This document shows, piece by piece, positions 34,701 through 42,869 of a stretch of DNA of 64,000 nt. The notes under the pieces are model-generated. The model searched no databases. It was not told the origin of the DNA and saw nothing but the letters and a program-made list of their open reading frames with translations. Within the stretch, counting starts at the first letter, position 1. The number at the start of each line of letters is the position of its first letter. This DNA comes from Myxococcus xanthus (GTDB lineage Bacteria; Myxococcota; Myxococcia; Myxococcales; Myxococcaceae), in assembly GCF_900106535.1 (NCBI RefSeq), contig NZ_FNOH01000001.1, positions 1 through 64,000 on the forward strand, given 5' to 3'. The translations under genes were made by a program, and so were the position numbers.

Positions 34701-35296
34701 ATGAAGAGGTGAGCTGGGCGATGAGGGCCCTGCTCCATCGCTCCAACGAACGCGACCTGGAGCGGCTGGAGGGCATGTTGGAGGCGGTGGCTTTGGACCG
34801 ACGCGCACTGAACACCGCGGTGACGCAGTTGCTGGCGGTGGAGGTGAAGTCCCGCGCCAGCTACATGCAGGCGGCGCGCGCGGCAGAGCGGGTCCTCTCC
34901 CGGGACAGTCGTCTGGCGCCGCTGTACATCCAATGTGTGATGGCGGCACGGTCACCGCTGGAGTTGGCTGAAACGCTGGTCCAGATGGGGGAGGCAGGCC
35001 TCCTCCATGCGGATGCCCTGGAGGCGTGCCGTCTCGTCGTGAGCATGTTGCCCAAGGGTGAGCTGGAGGCGATGGAGGCCCGGTTGAGCGCGAGCGCGAG
35101 CGCGGAGGCTCGGCGCGTGGCTGTCTGGTGCCTGGTGCACGACGCGGCGCCGGGGCGCGGATGGACGCCCGAGCGGCTGGGCCGGCTGGCGCGGCTCCAG
35201 CAGGACGCCTCGCCGTTGGTCTCTGGCGCCGCACAGGCCATCTTCCCGCCACGGGAGCAGGCCTTTTCGCTCAAGGTACCTTCCAAGTCCAAGTAG
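31724..35296 (+). CDS. Large helical-repeat (HEAT-like) protein of unknown function
   Basis: A 1190-residue protein from ATG 31724. Nearly the whole length is paired helices with HEAT-like spacing (VRSLAFRLVPLACDDAQALETL, ASVRGMALASLLAIPGLRPDEPALVDRAL, ARPVVRERAIRVLGRCDQGQGVTTLLRCL, RIALLRALWDHLEREP). No signal peptide or membrane helix and no catalytic motif. Ends in a Lys-rich tail (LKVPSKSK). Such proteins are large binding scaffolds. No partner is evident from the neighbours; the upstream SDR ends 107 bases away and the MltA gene starts 169 bases downstream. Confidence 0.8.
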   Translation: MHEPRLSELRDELSGIHHDARVRRMVELGRLAPTNPGVRELLGVLSQGDAFERYLALCAQFTWRDGGQVLSATTDASARVRSLAFRLVPLACDDAQALETLKMACAVRRQEGLLWGFMKTRRQAVIDAYLDWLATCTGVPDFADAVPLATSEGIRRHLPSALARPSVRFWSRMAHNAPGILAEVFAARLRAVTGEPDPVTRMYLNAYLHRIADQAPDAALELFELLLSRRIHPDAYDWHCLVLHRPEAAVSLLQRHEHAFPFEGQFARAAARLSMDSLVWLVRHAPSSLGDAKTLLPRLSETARRVVVEAWCATVDVAPVWGTELLRSISDVRERERVHARWSVAARNSDGVIALETVTALPIDLREREARRHLHEVVALGSRPEQRMRYACLLPWDEAEAALKGYIGHPDASVRGMALASLLAIPGLRPDEPALVDRALPLALARKNEQDPVRMLMLGAFVRWPRRVWRREHTEAVGRMLRDALDAADLSYQTAEFAETLLLRTFARAPEWGATWLATLLKERGRLFNARVGEYLTDDEVRAAAPQLLDIARGWAQRERGGPLLELVNSLGARVSLVAGLQELIVSMREETPWPLLALGMAQWQSKHDRAGFEATVGATVRRFLDLGWFSEVIALAHSEDAARPLHPELSSGLKRVALRLGKEAHSALVVLRRQAWAAFDGFLPELLKADASVICFPVVNTYLHRRRQELLTPYLSAPVITGRFSTEKTGWLLAFDDRGFFRWTARQSALYSHAVCRLVEDPERDTPTLLWGVSTLAALTWGTMEGLCTRVDDARPVVRERAIRVLGRCDQGQGVTTLLRCLEDARARIAIYGLRRAFNGMPPARVLSLLAGVPLTKVTVAKEVVRLLGELRVEAAYERLLELGGMSLHRDVRIALLRALWDHLEREPTWAVFARAAEDPDWVVASRLGDIPANRLTETSDRKLSALLGRVLARPEPEARIGLLSRAAYLPVRDVERAFLDACGARLTSPYDEEVSWAMRALLHRSNERDLERLEGMLEAVALDRRALNTAVTQLLAVEVKSRASYMQAARAAERVLSRDSRLAPLYIQCVMAARSPLELAETLVQMGEAGLLHADALEACRLVVSMLPKGELEAMEARLSASASAEARRVAVWCLVHDAAPGRGWTPERLGRLARLQQDASPLVSGAAQAIFPPREQAFSLKVPSKSK

Positions 35297-35465
35297 CTCC
35301 CCGTGGCCCGGCGCCACCTTGAGGCCTCCGCGCTCACCGCATGGGAGCCCGCGAGGGCGGCGCCGGGGCCCAGGCATCCGCCGTCAACGCCTGCCTGCTC
35401 GCCCATCCCGGCGCACGCCGTTCCCATTCGCCCATCGGGGCAGGTGCGATAGGTAGAGGAGCCAC

Positions 35466-36701
35466 ATGGACATGCGGCACCTCCGAATCCTCCTGCTGTC
35501 GGCGCTGGGGCTTCTCGCCTCGGCCTGTCCGAGCCCCACCCGCGCCCCCGTCACCAGGCCCGAGGACGCGCTCATCCGCCTGTCTCGCAAGATGGAGCCC
35601 CGGGACGACGGTGACGTCGCGTCCCTGCGGACCGCCGTCGCCGAGAGCCTCGTGTGGCTGCGGAGCCGTCCGTCCGACCAACGCTTCATCTACGGCGCGC
35701 GGCAGGTCTCCATCGCCGAGCTGCGGACCGCCCTGGAGCGCCTGCACGCGCGGCTTCGCGAGGACCTCACGCCGGAGGCGCTGTGGGCCCTGGTTCTGGA
35801 GGACTTCGAGCCGCTGGAGGCCGCCGGAGGCGAGGACGGCCAGGTGCTCTTCACCGGCTACTACGAGCCGACCATCGAGGCGAGCCTGACGCGCACGGAC
35901 GTGTACAACGTGCCCATCCACGGGCCTCCGTCCGACTTGATTGAGGTCCCGCTGGAATCCTTCGCGGAGCGCTTCAAGTCAGAGCGCGTCTTCGGCCGGC
36001 TCGACGGGCGGAAGGTGGTGCCGTACTGGTCGCGCGGGGACATCCGTGGGGGGCGGCTCAGCGGACGGAAGCTGGAGCTGGCGTGGGCCAAGGACCCGGT
36101 GGCGCTCTTCTTCCTGGAGGTGCAGGGCAGCGGTTCGTTGCTCCTGCCGGATGGGAGCCGGCGCCGCATCGGCTACGCCGCGTCGAATGGGAAGCCGTAC
36201 CGCAGCATCGGCTCGCTGCTCATCCAGGAGGGCGCCATCCCCAAGGAGGAGATGTCGATGCAGGCGCTGCGCGCGTGGCTGGCCGCGAATCCGCAGCAAT
36301 GCCACCGGGTGCTCGACCACAACGAGTCCTACGTGTTCTTCCGCTTCCTCAACACCGCGTCGGTGGGGTCGCTCGGGCGGCCGGTGACGGCGGGGCGCTC
36401 CATCGCGACGGACGCGCGGCTGTTTCCCAAGGGCGGCCTGGCCTTCATCCACACCGAGCGCCCGGTGCGCATGGCGGACGGCTCCGTGCAGTGGAAGCCG
36501 CTGTCGCGCTTCGTGCTCAACCAGGACACGGGCGGGGCCATCCGGGGCGCGGGTCGGGTGGACGTCTTCTGGGGCGCGGGCCCGCAGGCGGAGCTGGCGG
36601 CGGGGATGATGAAGCAGAAGGGGCGGCTGCTCTTCCTCGTCCCCCGGCCCGGCCGCGCCGCGCCCCTGGTGGCGCCGGTGTCCGTCACGCCTCCGAAGTA
36701 G
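35466..36701 (+). CDS. mltA: Membrane-bound lytic murein transglycosylase A
   Basis: A 411-residue lipoprotein that cleaves the beta-1,4 bond between MurNAc and GlcNAc and forms 1,6-anhydro-muropeptides. The signal peptide ends LLASAC (lipobox). MltA motifs: GYYEPTIEASLTR, VPYWSRGDIRGGRL, ALFFLEVQGSGSLLLPDGSRRRIGYAASNG, and the C-terminal 3D domain ending QDTGGAIRGAGRVDVFWG, whose Asp residues are catalytic. The length fits the family. It adds to a second peptidoglycan-lytic domain in this window (the M56-SLT fusion). Confidence 0.92.
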   Translation: MDMRHLRILLLSALGLLASACPSPTRAPVTRPEDALIRLSRKMEPRDDGDVASLRTAVAESLVWLRSRPSDQRFIYGARQVSIAELRTALERLHARLREDLTPEALWALVLEDFEPLEAAGGEDGQVLFTGYYEPTIEASLTRTDVYNVPIHGPPSDLIEVPLESFAERFKSERVFGRLDGRKVVPYWSRGDIRGGRLSGRKLELAWAKDPVALFFLEVQGSGSLLLPDGSRRRIGYAASNGKPYRSIGSLLIQEGAIPKEEMSMQALRAWLAANPQQCHRVLDHNESYVFFRFLNTASVGSLGRPVTAGRSIATDARLFPKGGLAFIHTERPVRMADGSVQWKPLSRFVLNQDTGGAIRGAGRVDVFWGAGPQAELAAGMMKQKGRLLFLVPRPGRAAPLVAPVSVTPPK

Positions 36702-36888
36702 CGGCCTTCAAGGTCAGGCAGCCCGCGTGTGCGGCCAGGATGAAGTCGAGCGGACTGGGGGCGCCATTGCGGCCACCCAACTCCATGGGCTCGTCCATGA
36801 ATATCTTGAAGGCGCCCGCGTCGGTGATGCTGCGCGCCATGCTCTCTCCGACGGTACGGACCTCTCCGGTATACAGTGGGCTTTCCAT
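36685..36888 (-). pseudogene. OsmC-family protein, N-terminal fragment
   Basis: A 67-residue frame from ATG 36888, preceded by GGAG at suitable distance. It reads GEVRTVGESMARSITDAG, then GRNGAPSPLDFILAAHAGCLTL, which is the N-terminal half of OsmC/Ohr-type peroxidases up to their first catalytic Cys (AAHAGCL). The frame stops 6 codons later, whereas OsmC proteins have about 135-150 residues and a second catalytic Cys. The 3' end overlaps the mltA 3' end by 17 bases. Probably a decayed remnant; a functional truncated protein cannot be excluded. Confidence 0.55.
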
Positions 36889-37163
36889 CGCGGGGTTCTC
36901 CTTGTGAGAGGAAATACGACCCCCCATGTGAGTCCTGGTTGCCGCCGCGCGCGACTGCCCTGCGGGACGAGGGAGCGGGGCCTGGCACGAGAGCGGGGAG
37001 GGGAGCAGGGGTTTCCGCCCACCACCGAGAGACGCAGGTGGCACGCATGCGCCCAAACCGGGCAGTATGGCGCCCGTCTCCCTTGTCACGGGTGGCCTGT
37101 GCACACCCTGCCCGGCGCGGATGCCGGTGTGGCACCGTGGGGAGAAGACACGAGGCACCTGGG

Positions 37164-38255
37164 ATGAGCAGCGACGTGGCGGAAACGAAAGACGGAGTGG
37201 TTCTTCTCGACTATGCGCAGCTCGTGGCGGGCGCGGACCTGAGCGCCGCCATCGAGCGCGCCTACGGGCATGACGGCATTGGCCTGCTCGTCGTTCGGGG
37301 CATCCCCGGGCTGGCCGAGCTGCGCGACAACCTGCTGCCCCTGGGCTTCCGCTTCGCCGCGCTGCCCACCGAGGTGAAGGACCGCTACGTCCACGCGCGC
37401 AGCAGCTACTCGTTCGGCTGGAGCCACGGGAAGGAGCTGCTGCGCCCCGGCCAGTTCGACGAGTTCAAGGGCTCGTACTACAACAACCCGCAGTACGACG
37501 TGCCGCACACCGACGCGGAGCTCATCGAGAAGCACCCGGAGAACTACCACCCCAACGTGTGGCCGGACGCGGACTTCCCGGAGCTGCGGCCCGCCTTCAT
37601 GGCGCTGGGCCAGCGGATGGTGGACGTGGGCGTGCTGGTCGCCGGGCAGTGCGACAAGTACGTGCAGGCCAAACTGGGCAGCCGCCTGGCACCGGACGCG
37701 GCGCTGGCGAAGACGATTCGTGATTCGCGCACGTGCAAGGCGCGGCTGCTCTACTACTTCGCCATCAACGAGGACGCGACGCCGCGCACGCGCGACTCGT
37801 GGTGCGGCTGGCACAGCGACCACGGCTCGCTCACGGCGCTGTGCCCGGCCATGTACTTCGAGGCCGAGCCGGGCGCGGCGGAGCCGGCGCGCAAGGACAT
37901 CCCGGTGCCGGACCCGGAGGCGGGCCTGTACGTGCGCACGCGGTCCGGCGAGGAGCGCAAGGTCGTCATCCCGAAGGACAGCCTGGCCTTCCAGATTGGC
38001 GAAAGCTCCCAGATTGTCACCGGCGGGCTGCTGCGGTCCACGCCGCACGCGGTGCAGGCGCTGGCCCATCCGGCCAGCCGCAACATCTCCCGCGCCACCT
38101 TCGCGGTGTTCATGCAGCCGGACAATGACATGCACCTGCGTCCGCCGGAGGGCGTGGACCCCGCCGAGCAGAAGGTGGGCGCCTTCCAGCCTGGAATGAC
38201 TTTCGGCGATTTCGCCAAGGCGACGTTCGCGAAGTTCTACAACCCCTACGCGTAG
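37164..38255 (+). CDS. 2-oxoglutarate/Fe(II)-dependent oxygenase family protein (IPNS-like)
   Basis: A 363-residue non-heme iron oxygenase of the isopenicillin-N-synthase/plant 2OG family. The ATG at 37164 follows CTGGG; the N-terminus reads VVLLDYAQLVAGADLSAAIERAYGHDGIGLLVVRGIP. The iron ligands are His and Asp in WHSDHGSLT and a second His in LRSTPHAVQA; the 2OG-binding Arg is SRATFAVF. Such enzymes hydroxylate, desaturate or cyclise small molecules. No biosynthetic neighbours are seen, so the substrate is unknown. Confidence 0.88.
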   Translation: MSSDVAETKDGVVLLDYAQLVAGADLSAAIERAYGHDGIGLLVVRGIPGLAELRDNLLPLGFRFAALPTEVKDRYVHARSSYSFGWSHGKELLRPGQFDEFKGSYYNNPQYDVPHTDAELIEKHPENYHPNVWPDADFPELRPAFMALGQRMVDVGVLVAGQCDKYVQAKLGSRLAPDAALAKTIRDSRTCKARLLYYFAINEDATPRTRDSWCGWHSDHGSLTALCPAMYFEAEPGAAEPARKDIPVPDPEAGLYVRTRSGEERKVVIPKDSLAFQIGESSQIVTGGLLRSTPHAVQALAHPASRNISRATFAVFMQPDNDMHLRPPEGVDPAEQKVGAFQPGMTFGDFAKATFAKFYNPYA

Positions 38256-38313
38256 CGTGCTCCGCCCACACGGACATCCTGCGCCGTTGACCTGAATGGA
38301 GAGGAGACACCCC

Positions 38314-38664
38314 ATGCGAGCTCTTGGATTGGCGGTCGTGCTTTCAATGGCCGGGGTGCCGGTGGCGGCGGAGGCGGCTTCGCTCCGTTGTGGCCAGGCG
38401 CTGGTGGCGGATGGGGCGCTCAAGACCGAGGTGCTCGCCAAGTGTGGGGAGCCAGCGGCGAAGAACTTCCGCACGGTGACGGACTCGGCGGGCTCGGTGA
38501 CGCCGGACAGGAACACGGGGGGCGTCACGACGGAGCGGCGGTCCGTCACCCGGGAGTACGAGGAGTGGACCTACAACTTCGGGCCGCGCCGCTTCATGCA
38601 GGTGGTGACGTTCGAGAACGGCCGCCTCATCGACGTGCAGAGCGCGGGCTACGGCAGCGAGTAG
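38314..38664 (+). CDS. DUF2845-like secreted protein
   Basis: A 116-residue secreted protein (signal MRALGLAVVLSMAGVPVAAEA) from ATG 38314, set after GGAGAGGAG. The motif SLRCGQALVADGALKTEVLAKCGEP followed by EEWTYNFGPRRFMQVVTFENGRLIDVQSAGYG is the DUF2845 pattern, small envelope proteins with one disulphide-type Cys pair. The family function is not known. It precedes the carboxypeptidase-regulatory-like protein gene by 73 bases. Confidence 0.82.
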   Translation: MRALGLAVVLSMAGVPVAAEAASLRCGQALVADGALKTEVLAKCGEPAAKNFRTVTDSAGSVTPDRNTGGVTTERRSVTREYEEWTYNFGPRRFMQVVTFENGRLIDVQSAGYGSE

Positions 38665-38737
38665 CCGGGCCGGGATGTGCCACCCGGACGGAGAGTGATA
38701 GCCTCCCGGTTCCACTGCTGGAGCTGGGGGCCGTTCA

Positions 38738-40318
38738 ATGATGCACGGGTTTCGCTGGGGCATTGGCCTGAGTGCCATGGCGGCGGTGCTCGGAGGCCTG
38801 GGCATGTGGCGCGCGGAGCGGGCGGCTCAGCCGGTGCTCGTGGAGGTGCCCTTTCCGGAGTTCGCGCAGCTCCCCGCCCTGCCGCCGCTCCCCCTGCCGC
38901 CACCGACGATGGATGGCGCGGCGGATTCGATTCAGGTCCGGGCCGTCTCCCAGAGCAGCGGTGCGCCGCTGGCGGGCGCTCGGGTATCCCTCCTCCGAGG
39001 GTTGTTCGCGTCCGGCCTGGGAGAGCGGTTGCCCGACGAGACAGCGCTGACGGACGCGTCGGGCGTGGTGAGCTTCATGGCGCCTGGCGCGGGCGTGATG
39101 ACCGTCTGTGCACGGGGGGCCGGTCACGCCGAGCGCTGTGAGCGGGACGTGGGCGTGGTCGCCGGGGGCTCGCTCGTCGTGGAGCTGAAGCTTCCGCCAG
39201 GGGCCATCGTGGAGGGGCAGGTCCTCCTGCATGACGGGACGCCGGCGGAGGGTGTTCGGCTGGTCGCGTCCGGTGACCCGATGTTGCTGGAGATGACGCC
39301 TGTCTGGGCCACGACGGATGCACAGGGGCGCTACACGCTGGATGGCGTGACGCCGGGCTACCCCGTCGGCATGACGCCTTTCTCCCCCGAGGGAGAGGGG
39401 CTCCACCGGTCCGTGGGCGCGGAGCTGGCCGCCGGCGAGGTGCGGCGGTTCGACTTCCAGCTTGGCGCGTTCGTCCCGGTCACCGTCAAGCCGGTGATGG
39501 GGCGCCGGCGTGGGACGGACTCGGTGGAGTCCGTTCACGTGAATGTCCAGCTCCAGCCCCAGCAGGACGGCACCTTCACGGGCATCACTGAGTCGGGGCG
39601 CCACTCCGTCTCCGTGTGGGGCCGCCGGAACGGGCGGGCGGTGTCGGCACGGAAGGACGTGACGCTGGCGCCCGGTGCTCCGGCGGTCATCGCGTTCCCC
39701 TTCTCCGCGCTCGAGGAGGGCGGAAGGGTGTGGCAGCTGTACTCCAGCGACCCTGGCGAGTTCGAGGTCTCCGGTCGCGTCTTCCTCCCGGACGGCACGC
39801 CGGTGAAGGGGGCCTGGATTGGGTCGCAGAAGCCCGGTCCACGGGGGCGGAGGTGTGGCAACTCGGCCGAGGACCACGCGCAGGTCCGCTTCGATGGCCC
39901 CGAATTCGTGGTGACGCCCCGGGTGGGCGCGGGGCGAATCTTCGCGTGGCTGCCGGATGGCCGCGCGGGCAGCGCCGTCGTCCGAGGCGGGAAGGGGGAG
40001 CGTGTGTCCGTCGACATCCACCTGGAGGAGACGGGCGCCGTCGCCGGGATGATGGATTTCGGGGACGACCACCTCTGGGGCTACCGCGAGGAAATCACCG
40101 TCAACCATGAGTGGGTCGGTGCGTCGCACTACACGTTGTTGGACGGCCGCATCTTCGTGCCGGGGCTGAAGCCGGGTCGACACGTGCTGCGCACCTCTCT
40201 TGGGACGGTGGAGTTCAACGTCAACGCCCGCGAGGTGACGAACGTGGGCGTGTTGAGACGGCCGCCGGAGCCGGAGGCCGCGGTCTCTGATTCAGAGGCC
40301 GCGGCCTCGGAGCCGTGA
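38738..40318 (+). CDS. Surface protein with carboxypeptidase-regulatory-like repeats
   Basis: A 526-residue protein with an N-terminal hydrophobic anchor (GIGLSAMAAVLGGLGMW) and a Pro-rich linker. It then has four or more beta-sandwich units of the carboxypeptidase-regulatory type: SSGAPLAGARVSLLRG-GLGERLPDETALTDASGVVSF, GAIVEGQVLLHDGTPAEGVRLVA, TDAQGRYTLDGVTPGYPVG, EVSGRVFLPDGTPVKGAWIG. These domains mostly mediate carbohydrate or protein contacts on the cell surface. It converges with the tandem DsbA gene (12 bases between stops). Confidence 0.82.
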   Translation: MMHGFRWGIGLSAMAAVLGGLGMWRAERAAQPVLVEVPFPEFAQLPALPPLPLPPPTMDGAADSIQVRAVSQSSGAPLAGARVSLLRGLFASGLGERLPDETALTDASGVVSFMAPGAGVMTVCARGAGHAERCERDVGVVAGGSLVVELKLPPGAIVEGQVLLHDGTPAEGVRLVASGDPMLLEMTPVWATTDAQGRYTLDGVTPGYPVGMTPFSPEGEGLHRSVGAELAAGEVRRFDFQLGAFVPVTVKPVMGRRRGTDSVESVHVNVQLQPQQDGTFTGITESGRHSVSVWGRRNGRAVSARKDVTLAPGAPAVIAFPFSALEEGGRVWQLYSSDPGEFEVSGRVFLPDGTPVKGAWIGSQKPGPRGRRCGNSAEDHAQVRFDGPEFVVTPRVGAGRIFAWLPDGRAGSAVVRGGKGERVSVDIHLEETGAVAGMMDFGDDHLWGYREEITVNHEWVGASHYTLLDGRIFVPGLKPGRHVLRTSLGTVEFNVNAREVTNVGVLRRPPEPEAAVSDSEAAASEP

Positions 40319-40330
40319 GTCGCTGCGCGA

Positions 40331-41650
40331 CTACCGCGCCGCCTTCCGCAGCTCGTCGTCGATGATGGCGCGGAAGTGCTCCACCGGCCGGGCGCCCGTC
40401 ACCGGACGGCCGTTGATGAAGAACGTGGGCGTGCCCGTGGCGCCCACGCGCATGGCCTGGGCGACGTCCGCGGACACGTGCGCGTCATGCTTGCGCGAGT
40501 CCAGCGCCGCGTTGAAGCGGCCCACGTCCAGGCCCACCTGCCGCGCGTAGTGCTCCAGCGACGCCCGGTCCAGCTTGCGCTGATTGGCGAAGAGCACGTC
40601 GTGGAACTCCCAGAACCTGCCCTGCGCGTGCGCCTCCATGGCCGCCTCCGCCGCCACCTGTGCGTTCGCGTGCTGCGCCAGGGGCTGGTGCTTGAAGGCC
40701 ACCCGCAGCTTGCCGGGGTACGCGGCCTCCAGCGCCTTCATTGTTGGCACCACGCGGGCGCAGAACGGGCACTCGAAGTCCGAGAACGCCACCACCGTCA
40801 CCGGCGCGTTGGCCGGGCCCCGAGTCGGCGCGGTGCCCACGTCCACCTGCTGGATGGCCGGCTCCTCGGGCATCATCTGCTCCATGGGCGGGCTGTCCTT
40901 CCCTGCGGAGATGGTGCGCGCGTAGACCTCCGTCGGCCGCACGCCCGTCCGCACCAGGGCCTCCGCCTTGCTCAGCTCCTCGTCCACCACGCCCGTGAAG
41001 ACCTCCAGCGGCTGGGCCCCGCTGATGAAGCGGCCATTCACGTAGAAGGCCGGCGTGCCGGTGGCGCCCAACCGCATCGCCAGCGCTTCGTCCTGGCGGA
41101 TGCGCTCCGCCAGCCGCGGGTCCGCGCGGTCCTGGTTCCAGCGCGAGATGTTCAAGCCCACCTTCATGGCGTAGCGCTCCATGTCGGCCTCGCTCAGCGC
41201 CCGCGGGTTGGCGAAGAGCGCCTCATGCATCTCCCAGAACTTGCCCTGCTCACCCGCCGCCAGCGCCGCCAGCGCCGCCGGCCGCGCGCGCGGGTGGTTG
41301 GCCAGCGGGTGGTGCTTCATCACCACGCGCAGCTTGCGGCCATAGCGCTCCTGGAGTTGCTTCACCGTGCCGTTCGCACGTGAGCAGAACGGACACTCGT
41401 AGTCGGAGAACTCCACCAACGTGACGAGCGCGTCCTCCGCTCCCGCCGTCGGTGAGTCATTGACCGGCACCTTGTAGACGGTGGGCGAAATCGGCGCACG
41501 CGGACGCGCGCCGGGGGCGGGGGCCTTCGCCGCGAGGTTGGCCGCGTGGGCCGTTCCCGTGGCCAGTTCGGTGGGACGCGCCAAGCGCCCTCCCGCGAAG
41601 CCCAACGCCAGACCGACACTCAGGCTCACCCAGACAGACGACTTGGACAT
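40331..41650 (-). CDS. Secreted protein with two DsbA-like thioredoxin domains
   Basis: A 439-residue protein from ATG 41650 with a signal/anchor (SLSVGLALGFAGGRLA). Two thioredoxin-like domains of the DSBA_2/disulphide-isomerase type are in tandem, each with a CxxC: DYECPFCSRANGTVKQL (first) and DFECPFCARVVPTMKAL (second), and each with the cis-Pro region GATGTPAFYVNGRFISGAQP and GATGTPTFFINGRPVTGARP. Both active-site CPFC motifs are intact. It likely oxidises or isomerises disulphides in the envelope. Single-domain forms are usual; the tandem duplication is uncommon. Confidence 0.9.
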   Translation of the reverse strand: MSKSSVWVSLSVGLALGFAGGRLARPTELATGTAHAANLAAKAPAPGARPRAPISPTVYKVPVNDSPTAGAEDALVTLVEFSDYECPFCSRANGTVKQLQERYGRKLRVVMKHHPLANHPRARPAALAALAAGEQGKFWEMHEALFANPRALSEADMERYAMKVGLNISRWNQDRADPRLAERIRQDEALAMRLGATGTPAFYVNGRFISGAQPLEVFTGVVDEELSKAEALVRTGVRPTEVYARTISAGKDSPPMEQMMPEEPAIQQVDVGTAPTRGPANAPVTVVAFSDFECPFCARVVPTMKALEAAYPGKLRVAFKHQPLAQHANAQVAAEAAMEAHAQGRFWEFHDVLFANQRKLDRASLEHYARQVGLDVGRFNAALDSRKHDAHVSADVAQAMRVGATGTPTFFINGRPVTGARPVEHFRAIIDDELRKAAR

Positions 41651-41923
41651 GGTGTTCTCCAGGAAAAGACACACCCGTGGCGCCGCGGTCCGCCGCGTGA
41701 CACCACCGGACCAGGCTTGCTCAGGCCCGGCGCCCAAGGAGTGACGCGAGGCGATTGGGAGTTTCAGCGCGGCCTCGAAGAATTTCCGCGCCGCTGACGG
41801 TCCCCATGGGGGCAGGCGGTGGCCCGCCAGGTGGGTGGCTCCCTCTGCGCATCCTGGCCGGGCCGGTGGTTGTCCGTCACCCGGCAGGCCCCAACTTTGA
41901 AACGGAAAGGAGGTCAGGGCCTC

Positions 41924-42568
41924 ATGCTGCGCAAGGCAATCTTGTGGGTGTTGGGCATCGCGGGGCTGTCCATTCTGCTCTGTGGTGGCGTGGTGACGGC
42001 ACAAGGCACACAGCAGGTGCCCGCGCGGACGGAGCAGGTGCCAACGGGACAGGCCCTGACTTCGACGGACGCCGCGGCGCTCCAGCGCGAAGTGGACCAG
42101 CTCCGCGCCGAGCTGTTGCAGCTCCGCCAGGAGGTGACGCAGCTTCGGGGGCAAGTCACGGGCACGGGCGGCGCGGGCATTCCTCCAGGCGCGAGGGTGG
42201 TGAGCCCTCGGCGGGACACGGCTGACCAGCAGGACACGGGCACGGGAGGCACGGGGGCCGCGGGTGTCGTCAATGACGTGCCACCCGAGGGCTCGGGCGT
42301 GCCGTCGCCTCCGGGGACGGCCGCGGTGGATGCCGTCTATACCGGCGTGGTGCGCTCCGTGGGCGACACGGAGGTGGCCATCGCCATCGGGGACGGTCCG
42401 CCGCTGACGCTGCGTGTGGACCCTCGGACGCGGGTGTTCCGGGACGGGCGCAATATCGCCTTGCGGAAGCTCGAGCCCGGCGAGCACGTCCGCGCAGTGG
42501 TGAACCTGCTGGATGAAGAGCGGACGATGGAGATTTCCGTGCTCCCCTCCACTCCGGCTGGGAAGTGA
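41924..42568 (+). CDS. Membrane-anchored coiled-coil protein of unknown function
   Basis: A 214-residue protein. ATG 41924 follows AAGGAGG. It has a signal or anchor (AILWVLGIAGLSILLCGGVV), a coiled coil (ALQREVDQLRAELLQLRQEVTQL), a Gly/Thr-rich linker, and a C-terminal small beta domain (YTGVVRSVGDTEVAIAIGDGPPLTLRV-PRTRVF, LEPGEHVRAVVNL) that resembles DUF5666-like OB/SH3-type domains. Function unknown. The gene is divergent from the tandem DsbA gene (273 bases between starts; no regulatory motif recognised there). Confidence 0.78.
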   Translation: MLRKAILWVLGIAGLSILLCGGVVTAQGTQQVPARTEQVPTGQALTSTDAAALQREVDQLRAELLQLRQEVTQLRGQVTGTGGAGIPPGARVVSPRRDTADQQDTGTGGTGAAGVVNDVPPEGSGVPSPPGTAAVDAVYTGVVRSVGDTEVAIAIGDGPPLTLRVDPRTRVFRDGRNIALRKLEPGEHVRAVVNLLDEERTMEISVLPSTPAGK

Positions 42569-42637
42569 GGTGCCAGGCCCATCCACGCTTCGTCAGTCGC
42601 ACGCCCGATGCTCGTCCCCGGGGGGGAGGTTCCCATC

Positions 42638-42859
42638 ATGTCTGCTTACGACCGTTACCGTGCACTCCTGAACAAGCTGCGGCTCGTCCGCGCCCGGCAC
42701 CCTGAAGGCGACTCACCCGAGGAGGACGGTCTGCTCGACGACATGGATGAAGTCTGGATGGAGATGAGCGAGGGCGAACGCTCTGCCATCGCCACCGAAA
42801 GAGCCCGGGTGCTGGGCCTTCCCAAAGCCCAACCCGCGGACTCGGCGGCGCAGCCCTGA
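42638..42859 (+). CDS. Small acidic helical protein
   Basis: A 73-residue protein. ATG 42638 is preceded by a GGGGGAGG ribosome site; an in-frame ATG at 42608 has none. It is a short helical protein with an acidic middle (GDSPEEDGLLDDMDEVWMEM) and the ending AQPADSAAQP. No known family recognised. Lies 69 bases after the coiled-coil gene and converges on the phosphatidyltransferase gene (10 bases between stops). Confidence 0.65.
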   Translation: MSAYDRYRALLNKLRLVRARHPEGDSPEEDGLLDDMDEVWMEMSEGERSAIATERARVLGLPKAQPADSAAQP

Positions 42860-42869
42860 CGCCGCGGCC

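Noticed and set aside
41651-42586. Upstream extension of the tandem DsbA frame.
   Set aside because: It crosses the divergent coiled-coil gene antisense and reads as Arg/His-rich noise; a signal peptide begins at ATG 41650.
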